A stretch of DNA of 64,000 nucleotides, taken from positions 372,001 through 436,000 of the forward strand of contig JAWKHJ010000003.1 of the NCBI GenBank assembly GCA_041394905.1, written 5' to 3'. Position 1 is the first letter of the stretch. Each line of letters starts with the position of its first letter. The notes below the pieces were generated by a model, which saw nothing but the letters and a program-made list of their open reading frames with translations, ran no database searches and was not told where the DNA came from. Positions 8,596 through 17,780 of the stretch are shown here, in pieces. A program made the translations under genes and the position numbers. The DNA is from RI-231 sp041394905 (GTDB lineage: Bacteria; Acidobacteriota; Terriglobia; Bryobacterales; UBA6623).

Positions 8596-9716
8596 TTCTG
8601 TCCTTGCAGCCGCGACTCCAGGCCGAAGAGCAAGATCCCGGTGGAGAGATAGGTCCGTTCGATCGGGATTGGATTCTTGCCTGTGAGGACCAGGTTCTCG
8701 AACGCCTGCACCATGAAGCTCCAATGGTTGTGCACGTAGAGCTGGATGTAGAAACACGACGAGCGCACGGCGCCGCCCTTCATGCGCGCGGCGAAGAGAT
8801 AGTCGCGCGTGAGCCCGTCGAGGTTTAGGATCGTGCCGCGCAGGCCGCTCTTGTAGCGCACCAGGATCGCCTGTGGGTTCTTGCACTCCGTGCCGTAGCC
8901 TTGGTTGATCCGCCGCGATAGAGCAGAGTCGAGCAAGTCCTGCGACCATTCACCGGCGCGGCCAAGCTTCCAGACCTCCTCACCCTCAACGCAGCGGATC
9001 GAAGCGATGCCCGTCTCGCCGCCTTTGCGCTTTTCCGCCATCGCCTGCATCAGCTCGATCGCGTGATAGGCGTGCTCTTCGAGGTCGGAGAAGCCCACCG
9101 CCATCACTTCGTCGAGTTCGACGCCCGGCTCGAATTCGAGTGGCGGCCGCCGCCAGGTCAGCGGCAAGGATGATCCGCAAAAGAACGGGATCTTCATTGC
9201 TTTGACGGTGTCGTACATGTGGCGCGCGTCTTCCCACTCGTACGCGAAGTATTTGTCGTTGAACAGCGGGACGACCCGTCCGTCCTCGCGCATGACTTGC
9301 GTCACTTCGTCGAAGCGGCGCCGGCGTGGATACATGAAGTTGCCGCGCGGCGTCCGGGGGTAGTCGCCATGCTCACCGACCACGGCGACGCCGTCCACCG
9401 CCAGCTTTGTTCCTCCAAGGCGCAGCGCCGAAGCGACATCCGGGTAGACGGTCGCGCCGTACTCCTCGGCTTGCTCACGCGCCATGTCGTTGACTGGGAA
9501 CTGATCGACGTAGAACGAGGCAGCCTGAAGCCTGGGCCGGTGGCTGACGCCGTTGAGCCGATACCCTTCGAGCAAGCGGCCGACAAACACGTCGGCGTGC
9601 GAGTTCGGGAAGTAGACGTTCAGGACAACCGCCACGCGTGGACGAGCCTGTTGCGAGTTCCCCGTCGCCGCAGCGAGTGGCGCGAGCAGAATCGTACGTC
9701 GGGATAGCTTGTGCAT
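8556..9716 (-). CDS. Secreted conserved protein, distantly Gfo/Idh-like, unknown function
   Basis: 386 aa. Basic N-terminus HKLSRRTILLAPLAAATG with an RR pair, so possibly Tat-exported. The body carries VVLNVYFPNSHADVF, GEHGDYPRTPRGNFMYPR, a PLFNDKYFAYEW block and CGSSLPLTWRRPPLEFE. The arrangement (nucleotide-binding-like N-terminal sheet, conserved HGDYP and Lys/His residues, long C-domain) recalls the Gfo/Idh/MocA relatives found in planctomycete-like secreted sets, but I would not assign an enzymatic activity. It is the first gene of a leftward pair with the FAD oxidoreductase, which suggests a shared substrate. The ATG at 9716 fits the export signal. Confidence 0.6.
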   Translation of the reverse strand: MHKLSRRTILLAPLAAATGNSQQARPRVAVVLNVYFPNSHADVFVGRLLEGYRLNGVSHRPRLQAASFYVDQFPVNDMAREQAEEYGATVYPDVASALRLGGTKLAVDGVAVVGEHGDYPRTPRGNFMYPRRRRFDEVTQVMREDGRVVPLFNDKYFAYEWEDARHMYDTVKAMKIPFFCGSSLPLTWRRPPLEFEPGVELDEVMAVGFSDLEEHAYHAIELMQAMAEKRKGGETGIASIRCVEGEEVWKLGRAGEWSQDLLDSALSRRINQGYGTECKNPQAILVRYKSGLRGTILNLDGLTRDYLFAARMKGGAVRSSCFYIQLYVHNHWSFMVQAFENLVLTGKNPIPIERTYLSTGILLFGLESRLQGQKWLDTSQLSSISY

Positions 9717-9925
9717 CGGGAGACGACCGATTGCCGGGCTCCGGCCGATCTGAACAGCTTACCTCCGTTGGCCCACGCCCGACCTATCTTCGGGCCGGCA
9801 ACGTGCGACTTCTCTGCTCATTCCTGCGCGCGAAACAGTCGTCATGGCACAGAATCCGAAGCTCCCTGGACGCTTCGGTTCAAGGGCGCTAGAATCGAAG
9901 CCGACTCAGCCTCCACCGAAAATCC

Positions 9926-11347
9926 GTGCAACCATTCTCACGCCGCAGAGCTCTCGAGCTCACCGCCCTCGGTTTTGGCCGCATCGCGCTCGCGCATCTT
10001 CTCGGCGAGCCCGCGCACGCCATCCCGATCTACAACGACATCCGCCGCCGCCCTGGTCATTTCCCGGCGCGCGCCAAGGCTGTCATCCAACTCGTGCAAA
10101 ACGGCGGCCCGAGCCAGATGGATCTTTTCGATCCCAAGCCGCTGTTGGAGAAGTATGCCGGCCAGCCACACCCCGATGGCGTCGAGATTCACCAACCCGG
10201 CAACAAGAACACACTGCTGCCCTCGCCGTTCTCCTTCCGCAAGTACGGCCAATGCGGGATGGACGTCTCCGAAGCCCTACCGCACCAAGCCGAGATCGTC
10301 GACAAGCTTTGCTTCGTCCGGTCCATGCACACCGAGCACAACAACCACCTCGAGGGGTTGAACATGCTGCTCACCTGCAAGATCTTCCCGGGCCGGCCTG
10401 TGATGGGCTCTTGGATCACGTATGCGCTCGGCACGGAGAACCAGAACCTGCCCGCATATGTCGTCTTGCGCGACCCGGCCGGCTACACCGTCGGCGGCAA
10501 GCAACTCTGGGCGAACGGCTATCTGCCGGCTTTGTACCAGGGCGTCGAATTCAACATGGAGGGGTCGCCGGTCCACCACCTCAAGCCGTCCGAGCCTCTA
10601 CCGCCGGGAGTGCAACAGAGCAATCTCGCTTATCTGCAGCGGCTCAACGAGATGCACCGCGACCAGCGCCCCGGCGAAACCGAGCTCGATTCGCGGATCC
10701 AGAATTACGAGCTTGCCGCGCGGATGCAGGTGGAAGCGATCGACGTGCTCGACCTGAAGGGCGAGTCCGACGCCGTGAAGAAGCTATACGGCATTGACGA
10801 CCCCGTCTCTGGCCTATATGGTTTGCGCTGCCTCATGGCGCGGCGCTTGGTCGAAGCCGGCGTCCGCTTCGTACAGGTCACCACGAAGCCCGGCCAGCCC
10901 TGGGACCATCACTCGAACATCAAGAAGGGTCTGCCGCAGATTGCGACAGAAACCGACCGCGGGGCCGCGGCGCTCGTGCAGGACCTGGAGCAGCGCGGAC
11001 TTCTCGACGAGACCATCGTGATGTGGGCCGGCGAGTTCGGCCGGCTGCCAACCACGCAGAACGCCGAGGGCCGGGATCACAACCGCAACGCATTCACGCT
11101 GTGGTTTGCCGGCGGCGGCTTCAAGCCCGGCCTGATCTATGGCGAGACGGACGATTTTGGCTACAAATCCGTCGTCGATCGCGTCAGCGTGCCGGACATG
11201 ATCGCGACCGTGCTGCACCAGCTCGGCCTGGATCACCGCAAGACGCAGTATCCACACGGCGGGCGACTCGAGACGCCTTCCGACGTGACCGTGACAGGAG
11301 CCCGCGTGATTGGCGATCTGCTCGCAAACGAGGTCCACGCGGCATGA
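9926..11347 (+). CDS. DUF1501 family protein (sulfatase-like fold, Tat-type signal)
   Basis: 473 aa from GTG 9926, which gives the twin-arginine-like start QPFSRRRALELTALGFG. DUF1501 hallmarks are present: VIQLVQNGGPSQMDLFDPK, a central MHTEHNNH motif, and a C-terminal block MWAGEFGRLPTTQ followed by GRDHNRNAFTLWFAGGG, which carry the metal-binding Asp and His residues of the alkaline-phosphatase-like fold. Enzymatic activity of DUF1501 is not established. Its stop overlaps the next ATG (ATGA), so it is translationally coupled to the multi-domain cytochrome. In Planctomycetes the partner usually comes first; here DUF1501 leads. Confidence 0.92.
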   Translation: MQPFSRRRALELTALGFGRIALAHLLGEPAHAIPIYNDIRRRPGHFPARAKAVIQLVQNGGPSQMDLFDPKPLLEKYAGQPHPDGVEIHQPGNKNTLLPSPFSFRKYGQCGMDVSEALPHQAEIVDKLCFVRSMHTEHNNHLEGLNMLLTCKIFPGRPVMGSWITYALGTENQNLPAYVVLRDPAGYTVGGKQLWANGYLPALYQGVEFNMEGSPVHHLKPSEPLPPGVQQSNLAYLQRLNEMHRDQRPGETELDSRIQNYELAARMQVEAIDVLDLKGESDAVKKLYGIDDPVSGLYGLRCLMARRLVEAGVRFVQVTTKPGQPWDHHSNIKKGLPQIATETDRGAAALVQDLEQRGLLDETIVMWAGEFGRLPTTQNAEGRDHNRNAFTLWFAGGGFKPGLIYGETDDFGYKSVVDRVSVPDMIATVLHQLGLDHRKTQYPHGGRLETPSDVTVTGARVIGDLLANEVHAA

Positions 11348-14280
11348 ACGCACTTCGGCTTGCAGCTGGCGTGATCCTGCCGGCCTGGCTTTTTGCCGCG
11401 CCAACCGCGGAGAACGCGCCGGTTTTCGAGAAGGACGTTCTGCCGATCCTTTCGACCTACTGCTTCACCTGCCACGGCAAGAGCTCGCCCGAGCTCGGCG
11501 TCGATTTGCGGACTGCGACGTCTGTTTTGCGCGGGGGATTCAACGGCCCCGTCGTCGAAAAAGGAGCGCCGGACAAGAGCCGGCTCTACCTCAAGGTTTC
11601 GGGACACGAAATGCCGCCGCCCGCTTTCAACAGCGTGGTTCCAGATGCGGACATTGCCGTCATCCGGCGCTGGATCGAGACCGGCGCACAGTCGAATGCC
11701 GAGAGCGAGATTCCGGAGTCGGCGCGACGTCAGATCGACCGTTTCGAGCACGACGTTCTGCCGATCCTCGAAGCACGCTGTGTAGCCTGCCACGGCGAGA
11801 CGCCGCAGTCGGGCCTCGATCTTCGCTCTCTAGCAGCGCTGCTGAGGGGCGGAAAGCAAGGCCCTGTCCTCGAAGAAGGTTTTTCCGAGAAGAGCATCCT
11901 CGTTCGCCAGATCGAGAGCGGAGCGATGCCTCCCAAAGGCGCAGGCGAAGCGCTCACGCGTGCGGAGATCGCTCGCATCCGCGGCTGGATCGACGAAGGA
12001 GGTTTCGCAGACTACGTCGACAAGGGCAACCCGCTTGATCGCGCGTTTACCGAAGCCGAAGCGCCCGAGATTACGGCAGAGGACCGCAAGGCCTGGGCGT
12101 TCCAAAAACCCGTTGCCCATGATCCGCCGCGGGTCAAGAGCCAAGACCGCGTGCGCTCGCCAATCGACGCCTTTGTCCTCGCCAAGCTCGAAGACAAAGG
12201 TCTGACGCTCAGCGCCGAGGCCTCCAAGCGGACCTTGCTGCGGCGCGCCTACTTCGACCTGTGGGGCCTGCCGCCCACCCCGGAAGAGACCGCCGCATTC
12301 TTAGGCGACTCACGCCCCGACGCATACGAGCGGCTCCTCGACCGCTTGCTGGCATCGCCGAAATACGGCCAGCGCTGGGGCCGTTTCTGGCTGGACGCCG
12401 CGGGATACGTGGACACCACCGGCAAGGACTTCCAGGCCAACAACGTCAGCGTCGCGCCTGGCATGTGGCGCTATCGCGACTACGTCATTGAGGCGTTCAA
12501 CGAAGATAAGCCCTGGGATCGATTCCTCACCGAGCAGCTTGCCGGCGACGAGCTTTATGACTTCCGCAACGCTCGAGAGTACACGCCGGAGATGCTCAAA
12601 GCTCTCATCGCAACGGGCTACCTGCGCACCCAGCTCGACGCCACCGACGAGGACATCTCCGACCGTCCCGCGGACCGCTACGATGCGATGTTCGCGATGC
12701 TCGACAAAGTGTCCGCCAGCGCGCTCGGGTTGACGCTGACTTGCGCCCGCTGCCACACGCACAAGTTCGATCCCATCCCCCAGCGCGACTACTACCGCTT
12801 CCTCGCACTCTTTTCCTCCGCCTACAACCCGTCGGCGTGGATTCAACCGAAGAAGAGGCTCATGTACACCGTGGCCGATTCCGAACGGAAGGAGATCGAG
12901 GAACACAACAAGTCGATCGACGCCGAAACCAAGAAGCTCGAAGATCAAATCGCCGAGATTCTCGACCCCTATCGCAAGAAGCTACGCGCCGAGAAACTCA
13001 AAGAGGCGCCCGAGGAAATCCGGTCCGATCTCGCGGAAGCTCTGGACGTCGAAGCGAAAGAACGCAGCGAGGTCCAGAAGTATCTGATCGCCAAATTTGG
13101 AAAACTCGCCAAGCTTTCCGAAGAGGAGCTCGACGAAGCGCTATCCAAGGACCACACAGCCGAAGTCGCCAAGCTTCGAAAAGACCTCGAAACCTGGAAC
13201 GGCTATCGCCGCGAGTTGCATCCGATTCGCGCCCTTTGGGACGGCAAGGATCATTCGCCAACGATGCGCCTCCTCCAACGTGGCAGCGTCGAAGCGCCGG
13301 GGCCGCGAGTGTCGCCAGGGTTTCTCTCGATCCTTTGCTCGCCTGGCGACGATTGCACCGCTGAGCCTTCGAGCCACCGGGCGGGCGATACGAGCGGCCT
13401 CAGGCTCGCTCTCGCGGAGTGGTTGACCAGCCCGGACCACCCCCTTACCGCGCGGGTCATCGTGAATCGACTCTGGCAGCATCATTTCGGTACAGGTATC
13501 GTCGCCACCGTCGACAACTTTGGCGAGATGGGATCCGGTGCATCCCACCCCGAGCTTCTCGACTGGCTCGCCGTGGACTTCATGGAGCACGGTTGGAAGG
13601 CCAAACGGCTGCACAAGCAGATCATGCTGTCGTCCGCGTATCGGCAGTCTTCCAAGCGCAGCGACAATCCCAGCGCCGACCGGGCCGAATCTGAGGACTC
13701 GGAGAACCGTCTGCTCTGGAGGATGCCGCTGCGAAGACTGGAAGCGGAAGCTTTGCGCGATTCGATTCTCGCAGTGGCCGGCCGGCTCGACGACTCGCTC
13801 GACGGCCCGCCCGTCGAGCTCACAGCTCGTCCAGATGGCTTGCAATTCGCCGAAGACGACGGCCCCAAGGCGCGCCGCAGCGTCTATTTGCTCGCCCGCC
13901 GGACTTGGCCGTCAACCTTCCTGGCCGTGTTCGACTTTCCAATCATCGACACCACCTGCACGCGCCGCACGCCTTCGGCGACGCCGCTGCAATCGTTGAC
14001 GCTCATGAACAGCGAATTCGTACTGCACAACGCCCGAGTCGCAGCTGAACGCCTTGGCGGCGGCGAAGCGGCTCCGGCCGACTTTGTGGACAAAGCTTAC
14101 GACCTCCTGTTCGCTCGCCCGGCGGGCGACGCGGAACGCGCGCTGGCGGTGGCTCATCTGAAAGAGCAGCAGGCTCTGTACGGCAAGTCGAACGCCTCGG
14201 AGCAGGAGTCTGCCGCCCGAGCTGCCGAAAGCCTCATCCACATGCTGCTCAGCTCAAACGAGTTCCTCTACGTCGATTGA
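11344..14280 (+). CDS. PSCyt1/DUF1549/DUF1553 multi-domain cytochrome
   Basis: About 978 aa with a signal peptide (residues 1-18, ending LFAA). Two PSCyt1 cytochrome domains carry CFTCH (~residue 40) and CVACH (~145), each followed by a Met-Pro ligand region (HEMPPP, GAMPPK). DUF1549/PSCyt2 follows (LLRRAYFDLWGLPPTPEE) with a third CxxCH, CARCHTHKFDP, near 470. A Lys/Glu-rich coiled coil (~515-620) separates it from DUF1553/PSD1 (NRLWQHHFGTGIV; TPLQSLTLMNSEFV). Likely an exported multi-haem electron-transfer protein working with its coupled DUF1501 partner; the substrate is unknown. The long open frame continues upstream of the ATG, but 11344 gives a proper signal peptide. Intact. Confidence 0.93.
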   Translation: MNALRLAAGVILPAWLFAAPTAENAPVFEKDVLPILSTYCFTCHGKSSPELGVDLRTATSVLRGGFNGPVVEKGAPDKSRLYLKVSGHEMPPPAFNSVVPDADIAVIRRWIETGAQSNAESEIPESARRQIDRFEHDVLPILEARCVACHGETPQSGLDLRSLAALLRGGKQGPVLEEGFSEKSILVRQIESGAMPPKGAGEALTRAEIARIRGWIDEGGFADYVDKGNPLDRAFTEAEAPEITAEDRKAWAFQKPVAHDPPRVKSQDRVRSPIDAFVLAKLEDKGLTLSAEASKRTLLRRAYFDLWGLPPTPEETAAFLGDSRPDAYERLLDRLLASPKYGQRWGRFWLDAAGYVDTTGKDFQANNVSVAPGMWRYRDYVIEAFNEDKPWDRFLTEQLAGDELYDFRNAREYTPEMLKALIATGYLRTQLDATDEDISDRPADRYDAMFAMLDKVSASALGLTLTCARCHTHKFDPIPQRDYYRFLALFSSAYNPSAWIQPKKRLMYTVADSERKEIEEHNKSIDAETKKLEDQIAEILDPYRKKLRAEKLKEAPEEIRSDLAEALDVEAKERSEVQKYLIAKFGKLAKLSEEELDEALSKDHTAEVAKLRKDLETWNGYRRELHPIRALWDGKDHSPTMRLLQRGSVEAPGPRVSPGFLSILCSPGDDCTAEPSSHRAGDTSGLRLALAEWLTSPDHPLTARVIVNRLWQHHFGTGIVATVDNFGEMGSGASHPELLDWLAVDFMEHGWKAKRLHKQIMLSSAYRQSSKRSDNPSADRAESEDSENRLLWRMPLRRLEAEALRDSILAVAGRLDDSLDGPPVELTARPDGLQFAEDDGPKARRSVYLLARRTWPSTFLAVFDFPIIDTTCTRRTPSATPLQSLTLMNSEFVLHNARVAAERLGGGEAAPADFVDKAYDLLFARPAGDAERALAVAHLKEQQALYGKSNASEQESAARAAESLIHMLLSSNEFLYVD

Positions 14281-14426
14281 CGTCGAGGGCCCCCTCTTGC
14301 GTTGGCGGGCGGACAACGGGGCAGGACAAGTCGTCTGTCCCTGCGATCAACCCCGGCATACAGGATCTGAGCAGTGGCAGACCCTTCCCGAGCAGCCAAC
14401 GGCGCGTGGCTCCATCCATCAGTTGC

Positions 14427-15671
14427 TCACTTAGCCAACTCGGCCGGCTCAGAGTCTTCGCTGCGATGGCTCGATGAGGCCGTGCGATTTGCCGCCGGCC
14501 GGCAAAGCTTCGCCAAGAGCTTTGGTTCGGCGATGGCGTGCCGGAACGCCAGAGAGGCCGCGCCCTTGAGCCGAATGTCGAGACCGAGAGAGCTCGCCTT
14601 GATCTGCAAGTCTTCGAGCATCAAAGGCAGAGTCAACCGTCGTAACTCTTCCCAGATCAACGGGACAAACAAATCTTCGGCCGTAACCAGATCACCGCCC
14701 AACACGATCAAGCCAGGGTTCAGCAGACTGACGGCGTGCGAGAGCGCGAAACCGATGCTACGCGCGGCGCGTTCCACCACCACCCGTGCCGCTTCATCGC
14801 CCGCTCGGGCCCGCCGGAACACATCGGTCGCCTGGTGAACGCTCTTCTTCGACGAGCCGCTGGACTCCTCCAGGTACTGCCGCACCACGCTTGGGCTCGA
14901 CGCTACCGTCTCCAAACAGCCGCGCTGGCCGCAACTGCATACAACAGGGGAATCGGGAGCGACCTTGGCATGGCCGATCTCCCCGGTGCGGTCATGCGAG
15001 CCGCGGATGGGCTTGCCATCCACGAACATACCCATGCCAATGCCACGCTCGACGATGAGGAACAGCGTGTTGTCTTCCATCCCGGCGCAACCGAGGGCGT
15101 GTTCGGCAAGCACACTGCACAGCTTGTCGTGCTCCAGTATGACGGGGTAGCTGAGGACGGATTCGAGCGACTGGCGAAGCGGGAACGAGTGCCAACCGAT
15201 GTTGACCGCGGTGATGTTGCCCTTGTCGTCGAGCAGTCCGGGGTAGTTGACGCACACTGCCAGTACGCGCTCAGCCTGCTGCGGCGTGAGATTGGCGAGT
15301 ACGCGGTTAACGTTGTCGACGATTTTGCGGGCCGGCAGCGGCCGCCCGAACTCGAGCTCATCCTCCCAGCGGTGGCGGATGTCACCAACCAGATTGGTCA
15401 GAGCAAACCGCATCGTCTGGCCTTCCAAATCGACGGCGACGAAGTAGCCCGCTTCGCCGCGTAGACTCAGCGCCTCGCGGCGGCGGCCTCCGTTGGAATC
15501 GAGATCCCCGACCTTGACGAGGATGCCGCGGTCGAGGAGGAAACGCACGGTGTGGCTGACGCTAGCCGGGTTCAGGCCGCTGGCCTCGATGATGTCCGCT
15601 CGCGTGACGGTGCCGCGCTGGTACGTCACGCGGAGCGCCTCCTGCAGCCAATGATTTGCGACTTTCCTCAT
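14427..15671 (-). CDS. ROK family transcriptional repressor (NagC/Mlc type)
   Basis: About 414 aa from ATG 15671; an ATG at 15707 would add 12 residues with no better fit. An N-terminal winged helix-turn-helix (RADIIEASGLNPASVSHTVR) is followed by a ROK sugar-kinase-like domain: ILEHDKLC, the TGEIGHAKV glycine segment, and the zinc site CSCGQRGCLE typical of ROK proteins. It is transcribed away from the ceramidase-like operon, with about 530 bases between, and a palindrome inside that interval overlaps a promoter (15863-15891). It therefore probably represses that operon and responds to a sugar or sugar-containing ligand; this last step is inference. Confidence 0.9.
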   Translation of the reverse strand: MRKVANHWLQEALRVTYQRGTVTRADIIEASGLNPASVSHTVRFLLDRGILVKVGDLDSNGGRRREALSLRGEAGYFVAVDLEGQTMRFALTNLVGDIRHRWEDELEFGRPLPARKIVDNVNRVLANLTPQQAERVLAVCVNYPGLLDDKGNITAVNIGWHSFPLRQSLESVLSYPVILEHDKLCSVLAEHALGCAGMEDNTLFLIVERGIGMGMFVDGKPIRGSHDRTGEIGHAKVAPDSPVVCSCGQRGCLETVASSPSVVRQYLEESSGSSKKSVHQATDVFRRARAGDEAARVVVERAARSIGFALSHAVSLLNPGLIVLGGDLVTAEDLFVPLIWEELRRLTLPLMLEDLQIKASSLGLDIRLKGAASLAFRHAIAEPKLLAKLCRPAANRTASSSHRSEDSEPAELAK

Positions 15672-15862
15672 AGCGCGCGGCCGACCGGCAGTGCTCCATG
15701 GTGGCACGACTTGCCGACCTTAAGCCAGAAGCATCTTTAGAACTCAAAGTAACCCACACAGGCGTGCATCGTAAGCCTTTTCAGCGAAGAAAAATACCAC
15801 CCACCAACCCACAAGGACTGGATCGACAAGCAATCGCCCCGGGCTCGCCGTAGAAATGTTGC

Positions 15863-15891
15863 TTGACAAATTATTAGCGCCCTCCTAATCT
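15863..15891 (+). promoter_or_regulatory. Candidate promoter with overlapping palindromic operator
   Basis: TTGACA at 15863-15868 is a perfect -35. After a 17-base spacer comes TAATCT (15886-15891), a weak -10. The spacer contains an inverted repeat, ATTAG (15873-15877) and CTAAT (15885-15889), separated by 7 bases, so a bound repressor would block RNA polymerase. It lies between the divergent ROK repressor and the ceramidase-like operon, about 310 bases before the first start codon. Assignment to the ROK protein is inferred from position. Confidence 0.5.
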
Positions 15892-16201
15892 CTTGAGAAT
15901 TCCTCGCCTTCGAAAAACGCTGCCTGGCAACCATTCCAGGCACGCGCTGGCCGAGTTGAGCCTCGAGGCCTTTCGACGGGCGCGACACGCCGTCCGGTCA
16001 ATGGCGAACGAATCGAGATCAGCTATTCTCAGATCGGCCAGCACTTCACCCCGCCGTTCTCGGGGTCGGATCCGTCGAACACCTCCACCTGGAACAGCCG
16101 CGAAAAGGATAGCAACCGCGAGATCATCATTCGGAGCCTCCTCGAATCCTCACCGAGCGGCGCAAATCAGAAGGGAGACGCGCGAGCCTGTCCCCTTCAC
16201 A

Positions 16202-17776
16202 ATGAACCTGGGAGCCGGGCCTGTGAAAAGACGACAATTCCTCTGTTCGGGCCTGAGTCTGGCGGCGGCAGGCCTTTTTTCTCGCTCGAAAGCCTTCGCG
16301 AACGTGGGCCAGTTGAAGGCCGGATTCGCCGAGCGGGATATCACGCCCGAAGTCGGGATGGAGAAGCCCGGCGGCTACGGCAAATCCTACATCCAGAGCA
16401 TCCACGACCCGAGCAAGGCGCGCGCCTCTGTGTTCGATGATGGCGAGCGCACCGTGGCAGTGGTCGGCATCGATACCCTGACCGCGCCGCGTTACGTGGT
16501 GACCGCCGCGCGCGAACGCATCGCTAAGCGCTGCGCCATCGAGCCGAGCTCCATCATGATCGCCGGCTCGCACTCGCACTCCGGCGGCCCAATCGGCATG
16601 TTCCGGCGCGGCGACTACGACCACGCATCGAAATTCGTCCAGGAGCTCGCCTACGACCACTCGACGGTCGACGACGCGAAGTACGCCGAAAAGGTGATCG
16701 CAGCCATCGCGGACGCAGTGGTGGAAGCCTACGAGAAACGCCGTCCGCTCGACGTGGGCGTCGGTGTGATGCAAGCCAAGGACGTGGCCTACAACCGCCG
16801 CTTCCGCATGAAGAACGGGCTGACCTTCACGCACCCAGGCCAGGGCAATCCCGACATCGTCCAACCGGCCGGTCCGGTGGATCCCGACGTGGGCGTAGTC
16901 GCGGCGTGGGACGGCGAGGGCGACGGCGCGCTCAAGGGCGTGATCGTGAATTTTGCTTGCCACGGCACGGCCAGCGGCGCCGGCTCGTCCGCAAACTGGA
17001 TCTATTACATGGAGCGCGCCATCCGCGGCGTCATGGGTGACGACGTCATCGTCGTCTTCACTCCGGGCTTTTCGGGCAATGTGACGCAGGTGGACAACTT
17101 GAGCCCCTATGTCCGCGAATCCGGCGACGAGCAGTCGCGTTTCGTCGGGGGCAACGTGGGCGCCGAAGCCGTGCGCGCCCTGCTGCACATGCACCGCGGC
17201 GCAACCGGACCGGTCAGCGCCATGCACACGTTGTTCGACATCCCCCGCCGCAAGCCCACACGCGAACACGTGCAAGCAGCTTACGAGATCGTCCGCAAGA
17301 AGCCCGAAGAGGCCGGCTCCACCGATTGGACCTTCGCCAAGGAGACGGTGATGCTCGACGCCTTGCTCGAGAAGCATCCCATCGCCGAGTGCGAGGTGCA
17401 AACGGTGCAGATCGGCCCCGCCGTCTTCGCCGGCGCTGGCGGCGAGATCTTCGTCGAATTCGGCATCCGGCTCAAGCAAGAGAGCCCATTCCCGTTCACA
17501 TTCCCTGTCAGCTTCGCGAACACCTCGCTCGGCTATGTGCCGACCGAACGTGCCCTCGGCGTGAACGGCGGCGGCTACGAGACGAGGCTGACCAGCTACA
17601 CCAATCTCGTCCCGGAAGCGGGCACGCGCATGACTGACGCGCTCGTCGCGCTGATGGCGCAGATGAAGCCCGGCCCCATCCCCACCCCGGAGCCGGCGCC
17701 CAAGTTCAACCCCGATCCCTATTCGAGCGGCTCGCACCCGTGGTCCTACGGCAATCTGCCGCCCCAAGTGGAATAG
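16202..17776 (+). CDS. Neutral/alkaline ceramidase-like secreted protein (first copy)
   Basis: About 524 aa from ATG 16202 (GTG 16223 is an alternative). A KRRQFLCSGLSLAAAG segment looks like a Tat signal. The NEUT ceramidase N-domain is evident: LKAGFAERDITPEVG, the metal-binding SHSHSGGP block near residue 125, and the later FACHGTASG and FSGNVTQVD segments, where known ceramidases place zinc ligands. Known members hydrolyse the N-acyl bond of ceramide, but many acidobacterial and planctomycete homologues are untested and may act on other amides. Five bases separate it from the PVC cytochrome, so it leads an operon controlled by the upstream promoter. Intact. Confidence 0.85.
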   Translation: MNLGAGPVKRRQFLCSGLSLAAAGLFSRSKAFANVGQLKAGFAERDITPEVGMEKPGGYGKSYIQSIHDPSKARASVFDDGERTVAVVGIDTLTAPRYVVTAARERIAKRCAIEPSSIMIAGSHSHSGGPIGMFRRGDYDHASKFVQELAYDHSTVDDAKYAEKVIAAIADAVVEAYEKRRPLDVGVGVMQAKDVAYNRRFRMKNGLTFTHPGQGNPDIVQPAGPVDPDVGVVAAWDGEGDGALKGVIVNFACHGTASGAGSSANWIYYMERAIRGVMGDDVIVVFTPGFSGNVTQVDNLSPYVRESGDEQSRFVGGNVGAEAVRALLHMHRGATGPVSAMHTLFDIPRRKPTREHVQAAYEIVRKKPEEAGSTDWTFAKETVMLDALLEKHPIAECEVQTVQIGPAVFAGAGGEIFVEFGIRLKQESPFPFTFPVSFANTSLGYVPTERALGVNGGGYETRLTSYTNLVPEAGTRMTDALVALMAQMKPGPIPTPEPAPKFNPDPYSSGSHPWSYGNLPPQVE

Positions 17777-17780
17777 TGAA

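Noticed and set aside
11023..11343. Upstream extension of the large cytochrome gene
   Set aside because: It overlaps DUF1501 in another frame and would bury the signal peptide that begins at 11344.
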